Shown: positions 60,527 through 64,000 of the stretch, one piece after another
Layout: each line of letters starts with the position of its first letter
How positions within the stretch are numbered: the stretch's first letter is position 1
Source of the DNA: DVED01 sp963838375
GTDB taxonomy: Bacteria > Cyanobacteriota > Cyanobacteriia > Cyanobacteriales > Geitlerinemataceae
NCBI GenBank assembly: GCA_963838375.1
Contig: CAWIQY010000006.1
Location: 62,001-126,000 of the forward strand
Direction of reading: 5' to 3'
DNA: 64,000 bases
The notes under the pieces: model-generated
What the model was told of the DNA's origin: nothing
What the model saw: only the letters and a program-made list of their open reading frames with translations
Databases searched by the model: none
Position numbers and translations under genes: made by a program

Positions 60527-62014
60527 ATGCCATTGTTCGATCGTCTGCGTCAAAAAGTTAATCAAATTCAGGGAAAGATCGATCCGCATTCCCTACGCTT
60601 TCGGTTGACCATTGGCGTGGCGACGGTGGCGGCAGCCGGCATGGGAGGGGTGGCACTATGGACGAGTTGGAAAATGCAAGATTTGCTGATTGTCACTCAC
60701 AAACAGAATGTTCAATATATTGTCAGTCGGTTTCCCGAGGATGTTGAACGGTACAGTGAAATGAAATCGGCGCGTTTTGGTGTGCAACCGGCGATCGATC
60801 GTTTGGGGGTGGAAAATGTCTTTTTATGGGTGAAGGATGACAAGGGTCGGGTGGTGGCGCAATCCATGGCATTGGAGGGTCGCAGCGACAACACGCGAAC
60901 GTTATTAACCCAAGTTTCGGGAAATTGGATTGTGCCTCGGATCGATCGCCTCAATGGTCGATATTTTATGGTGTGTAGCGTGCCGTTACAGGTGAAAGGA
61001 ATGGATCTGGGACAGTTGTATGTGGCGCAGGATATTACGGCAGATCGAAAAATGTTTGCGGGTACAATTCGCAGTTTGGGAATTGCTAGTTTGTTGGCGA
61101 TCGCGCTGATGACGGTGGCGATTGCGGTCTATATCCGACGATCGTTGCGTTCTTTGCGTCAATTCAGTCAGTTTGCGGAGACGATTTCGGCGGAGAATTT
61201 CGGACAAATTGAGATTTCGCTCGATCGTGCACCTTCGGAAATTCGGGAACTCGCACAAACGTGCAAGATCGTACTCGATCGATTATCGGAATCTTGCCAG
61301 CAGCAGCGGCAATTTGTCGGCAATGTTTCTCACGAATTGCGAACGCCGCTAACCTTGGTTTCTGGATATTTACAAAGTACCCTGCGCCGGGGAAATAATC
61401 TGACAGAACCACAACGAGAGGCGCTGTCGATCGCGGCTTCTGAAGCCGATCGAACAGTCCGTTTATTACAGGATTTATTGGATTTGGCACGCGCCGATCG
61501 GGGTTATCTTCCTTTTCATCTCGAACCCGTGGAACTCAATGAATTAATAACGGAAGTTGCTCATATGACTCGGCAGTACACAAGTCGCGAGATTGTTTAC
61601 CAAGATAACGGTAATTTGATTAAAGTGAAAGCCGATCGCGATCGGCTACAACAAGTCTTAATTAATTTAATTGATAATGCTGTGAAATATTCACAACCCG
61701 AACAACCGGTGACGTTGAGTTTAGAGCAGAATTGTCGAGAAGCTATTATTAAAATTTGCGATCGAGGAGTGGGTATTCCTCTGCAACACCAATCGCGAAT
61801 TTTTGAACGATTTTACCGTTGCGATGAAGATCGATGTCGCGCCACAGGCGGTTCTGGATTGGGTTTGGCGATCGTCAAAACGTTGGTAGAAGGAATGGGA
61901 GGACGGGTCAAAGTTCGATCGACTTTGGGAAAAGGCAGTACATTTTCGGTCTTGTTACCGCTAGACCCATCTGGCAAAAATGCGGACTTGGGAAAAGATT
62001 GGAAAATATCTTAA
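60527..62014 (+). CDS. membrane sensor histidine kinase with HAMP domain
   Basis: A 495-residue kinase. Two membrane helices (about residues 27-47 and 187-207) frame a periplasmic sensor of about 140 residues (YIVSRFPEDVERYSEMKSAR). HAMP follows (RSLRSLRQFSQFAETISAEN). HisKA has H-box FVGNVSHELRTPLTLVSGYL, and HATPase has LINLIDNAVKYSQ, CDRGVGIPLQHQ and GGSGLGLAIVKTL. The gene has no adjacent response regulator. It is of the RppB/NrsS/ManS-like type in cyanobacteria, but the signal is unknown. Confidence 0.92.
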   Translation: MPLFDRLRQKVNQIQGKIDPHSLRFRLTIGVATVAAAGMGGVALWTSWKMQDLLIVTHKQNVQYIVSRFPEDVERYSEMKSARFGVQPAIDRLGVENVFLWVKDDKGRVVAQSMALEGRSDNTRTLLTQVSGNWIVPRIDRLNGRYFMVCSVPLQVKGMDLGQLYVAQDITADRKMFAGTIRSLGIASLLAIALMTVAIAVYIRRSLRSLRQFSQFAETISAENFGQIEISLDRAPSEIRELAQTCKIVLDRLSESCQQQRQFVGNVSHELRTPLTLVSGYLQSTLRRGNNLTEPQREALSIAASEADRTVRLLQDLLDLARADRGYLPFHLEPVELNELITEVAHMTRQYTSREIVYQDNGNLIKVKADRDRLQQVLINLIDNAVKYSQPEQPVTLSLEQNCREAIIKICDRGVGIPLQHQSRIFERFYRCDEDRCRATGGSGLGLAIVKTLVEGMGGRVKVRSTLGKGSTFSVLLPLDPSGKNADLGKDWKIS

Positions 62015-62077
62015 AATTAGGATAAGACAAGATAACTTCTTCAGATTTTAGAGATCGAAGTCCAGAGGTAAACTAGA

Positions 62078-62668
62078 ATGATTATGCAAGCTGAAGAGCA
62101 AAAGATTTATACGCCTGATGAATACCTCGATTTTGAGGTCAATTCAGAGTTTCGACATGAATACATTAATAGTGAAATTGTACCGATGACTGGTGGAACC
62201 CCAAATCATAACCAAATTACAGGCAATCTCTATGCGGCGCTCAACTTCGCACTCAAGCGCCAACCTTACCGAGTTTTTGTCGCCGATCAAAGACTTTGGA
62301 TTCCCCAAAGACGCATCTATACTTACCCGGATGTGATGATGGTTGCAGGTGAATTGCAATTGCAGGAAGGACGGCGAGATACCATCATGAATCCGTTGGC
62401 GATCGCAGAAGTTTTGTCTCCTTCAACTCGCAGTTATGATAAAGATGAGAAGTTTTCCGCCTATCGCACGATTTCTACTTTTCAAGAATATCTCCTAATC
62501 GAACAGTCGAAAATGCACGTCGAACACTACACAAAGAACGAGCAAAAAAGCTGGACGTTTTCTGAGTATGACGAAGCTGAAGCAGTTATCGATTTCAAGT
62601 CGGTTTCTTTCCAAATCACACTTGCCGATTTATACGATAAAGTTGAGATTGAATCGGCGATCGATTAA
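62078..62668 (+). CDS. Uma2 family (DUF820) endonuclease-like protein
   Basis: A 196-residue intact member. It has YTPDEYLDFEVNSEFRHEYI, IVPMTGGTPNHNQITGNLY, RLWIPQRRIYTYPDVMMVAG with the active-site Asp, NPLAIAEVLSPSTRSYDKDE with the Glu, and STFQEYLLIEQ. The family has a PD-(D/E)XK fold of unknown in vivo function. It is 63 bp after the histidine kinase on the same strand, and a GGTGCGTTTCGT element lies 43 bp downstream. Confidence 0.93.
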   Translation: MIMQAEEQKIYTPDEYLDFEVNSEFRHEYINSEIVPMTGGTPNHNQITGNLYAALNFALKRQPYRVFVADQRLWIPQRRIYTYPDVMMVAGELQLQEGRRDTIMNPLAIAEVLSPSTRSYDKDEKFSAYRTISTFQEYLLIEQSKMHVEHYTKNEQKSWTFSEYDEAEAVIDFKSVSFQITLADLYDKVEIESAID

Positions 62669-62711
62669 TTTTTGTATTTGTATACGCATTCACCACCGAA
62701 AGGCTGAAGAG

Positions 62712-62740
62712 GTAGGGTGTGTTGAGGCACGAAACGCACC
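62712..62740 (-). repeat. dispersed GGTGCGTTTCGT...CACCCTAC element
   Basis: The reverse complement matches the 24270-24298 copy exactly over 29 bases. The rest of 62669-62967 holds no convincing gene. Confidence 0.85.
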
Positions 62741-62967
62741 ATCTTAAGTAATCAGCAATAGGTAGTATTACTTTTTATTACCTTCGATCGGCGCTTTCCT
62801 CGATCGTTCCCACATCAGATTACTTTTAATTAAAGTACAATAATTTGCTATAGCTGCGCTATTTGCTCTAAAATAGCATAAATCTGAAAAGCTGTAAACT
62901 CGTTGATTATTGACCCCGTTCTCAATAATTTCGGGTATTTTTTCGGGAGATTTGGAGTCTTTCAGAC

Positions 62968-64000
62968 TTGGCGTCACCACCTGTATCCTTTGGAGTGTCT
63001 CCTTTGCTTATTTTGTTTTCCAGTACGCTTTTTCTCAGTGCCTTTCTACTATTTTGGGTGCAATTGATGGTAGCAAAAATGCTTCTCCCGGTTTTGGGAG
63101 GTACGCCATCGATTTGGAACACTTGTCTCTTTTTCTTTCAAGCTACCTTATTACTGGGTTACGGATACTCTCATTTAACAACTCGTTGGTGGGGAGTTCG
63201 TCGCCATGCAATTGTGCATAGTATTTTACTATTTCTGCCGATCGCGTTTTTACCCATTGCTTTAAATCGATCCCAGATTAGTCTCAATTCAACTCAGCCA
63301 ATTCCGGCATTGTTAATATTACTGGTACTAGGAGTCGGTGTTCCTTTTTTTGTAATTTCCACGACTGCACCTTTGGTACAAAAGTGGTTTGCCGATACGC
63401 CACATCCCGATCGAGACGATCCTTATTTTTTGTACTCTGCGAGTAATTTAGGAAGTTTACTCGGTGTTCTCAGTTATCCACTGGTTATCGAACCTAATTT
63501 TTCTTTAACTCAGCAAAGTTGGCTTTGGTCAATTTCCTACGGATTGCTCGTTTTTCTCACACTGGGATGTGCTTTATTTCTGTGGAAGTCTGGCATCGAT
63601 CGTTTTAGTTTGTCGAATTCCGATGAATTGAACTTAGACAACATTGAGGCAATATCTCCAACTCGTAAACAAAAATTACAGTGGACTTTACTGTCTTTTC
63701 TACCGTCCAGCTTACTGCTCGGCGTTACTACTTATATTACCACAGATATTGCCTCAATTCCCCTGCTTTGGGCCGTTCCTCTGTCGATTTATTTATTAAC
63801 TTTTATTTTAACGTTTTCTCGCCAATCCTTTCGCCTAAATTCCACATTAATCGGCATGATACCGCTATTTTTGGTGGCGGCGATCGCCCTCGCCACAACC
63901 AATGTCATATTACCAGTTTGGATTTTGTTATTGGCACATTGGGGAGGGTTATTCTTAGTGGGTTGTGCCTTGCATGGAGAGTTGGCAAACCTTCGTCCTC
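62968..64000 (+). CDS. spermidine-synthase-like (fused MFS/spermidine synthase type) membrane protein, 3' end outside window
   Basis: An uninterrupted frame runs from about TTG 62968 to the window edge, giving at least 344 residues. A Shine-Dalgarno-like TGGAG lies 10 bases upstream of that TTG; GTG 62995 is an alternative start. About nine membrane helices are visible. The family segments FWVQLMVAKMLLPVLGGTPS, WNTCLFFFQATLLLGYGYSH and DPYFLYSASNLGSLLGVLSY match the membrane half of proteins annotated as fused MFS/spermidine synthase. The methyltransferase-like half would lie beyond the edge. Its true substrate is not established. Confidence 0.8.
   Translation, partial: MASPPVSFGVSPLLILFSSTLFLSAFLLFWVQLMVAKMLLPVLGGTPSIWNTCLFFFQATLLLGYGYSHLTTRWWGVRRHAIVHSILLFLPIAFLPIALNRSQISLNSTQPIPALLILLVLGVGVPFFVISTTAPLVQKWFADTPHPDRDDPYFLYSASNLGSLLGVLSYPLVIEPNFSLTQQSWLWSISYGLLVFLTLGCALFLWKSGIDRFSLSNSDELNLDNIEAISPTRKQKLQWTLLSFLPSSLLLGVTTYITTDIASIPLLWAVPLSIYLLTFILTFSRQSFRLNSTLIGMIPLFLVAAIALATTNVILPVWILLLAHWGGLFLVGCALHGELANLRP

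Noticed and set aside
62768..62980. 70-codon minus-strand frame
   Set aside because: No family resemblance; it overlaps the start of the spermidine-synthase-like gene, which has a clear protein signature.

Overview
This window looks like a chromosomal segment of a free-living, probably filamentous, non-picoplanktonic cyanobacterium. The evidence is a dense scatter of GCGATCGC (HIP1) octamers, photosystem I assembly factors ycf3 and ycf37, a Cph1-type phytochrome with its Rcp1 partner, nickel superoxide dismutase, several Uma2 (DUF820) genes, a DUF4058 gene, DUF3285 and DUF2301 genes, CHAT-domain proteins and heptanucleotide tandem repeats.

Layout. 0-7 kb: the end of an unknown gene, a CHAT-FHA protein, leuC and leuD separated by a methyl-accepting chemotaxis-like gene, and a pentapeptide-repeat protein. 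7.1-10.6 kb: a transglutaminase-like membrane protein whose 3' end is tandemly repeated downstream, then a clear origin-of-replication candidate (seven DnaA boxes, a CTA-trio run and an AT-rich stretch) directly before dnaN. 10.6-15.3 kb: dnaN, ycf3, gatC, a hypothetical gene, an orphan CRISPR remnant with leader, and DUF4058. 15.4-18.6 kb: a TlpA-like lipoprotein, a CcdA-like membrane protein, an ECF sigma factor and its anti-sigma factor. 18.9-28.1 kb: pepP, an MBL-fold protein, the ybeY-dgkA-trpG group, dprA, a flippase, and sodN with its maturation protease sodX. 28.2-36.9 kb: a large TPR-CHAT protein, a CAP-RTX-CAP protein, a CcbP-like protein, a VOC protein, Uma2, and a small operon of two Gly/Ala-rich membrane proteins around an HNH nuclease. 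37-44 kb: a DUF92 (VTE6-like) gene, a REC-histidine kinase, rcp1-cph1 and a PMT-family glycosyltransferase. 44-49.3 kb: rpmI-rplT, a solute-binding protein, ycf37, tRNA-Gly(UCC) and a cytochrome P450. 49.4-54 kb: an SphS-like kinase, phoU and phoX, forming a phosphate-response cluster. 54-64 kb: a membrane protein, a Ser/Thr kinase, two Uma2 genes, glutamate dehydrogenase, an M48 protease, a HAMP histidine kinase, and the start of a spermidine-synthase-like membrane protein.

Two properties cut across the whole window. First, at least eight single-base reading-frame breaks hit otherwise intact genes (leuC, the TlpA-like gene, pepP, ybeY, sodX, DUF92 twice, one uma2). Most are consistent with one base gained or lost in a short homopolymer, so draft-sequence error is the leading explanation, with genuine decay the alternative. 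Second, intergenic DNA carries several families of short repeats: TAAGTAA heptamer arrays that begin at gene stop codons, a 65-bp inverted-repeat element in three copies, a composite palindrome element in two copies, and a 29-30-bp element that flanks one uma2 gene in inverted orientation. The most informative biology is the oriC region, the 3'-end duplication of the transglutaminase-like gene together with loss of its predicted catalytic Cys, and the HNH/Gly-rich membrane-protein operon. All assignments come from reading the sequence and from memory of protein families; no database search was run.
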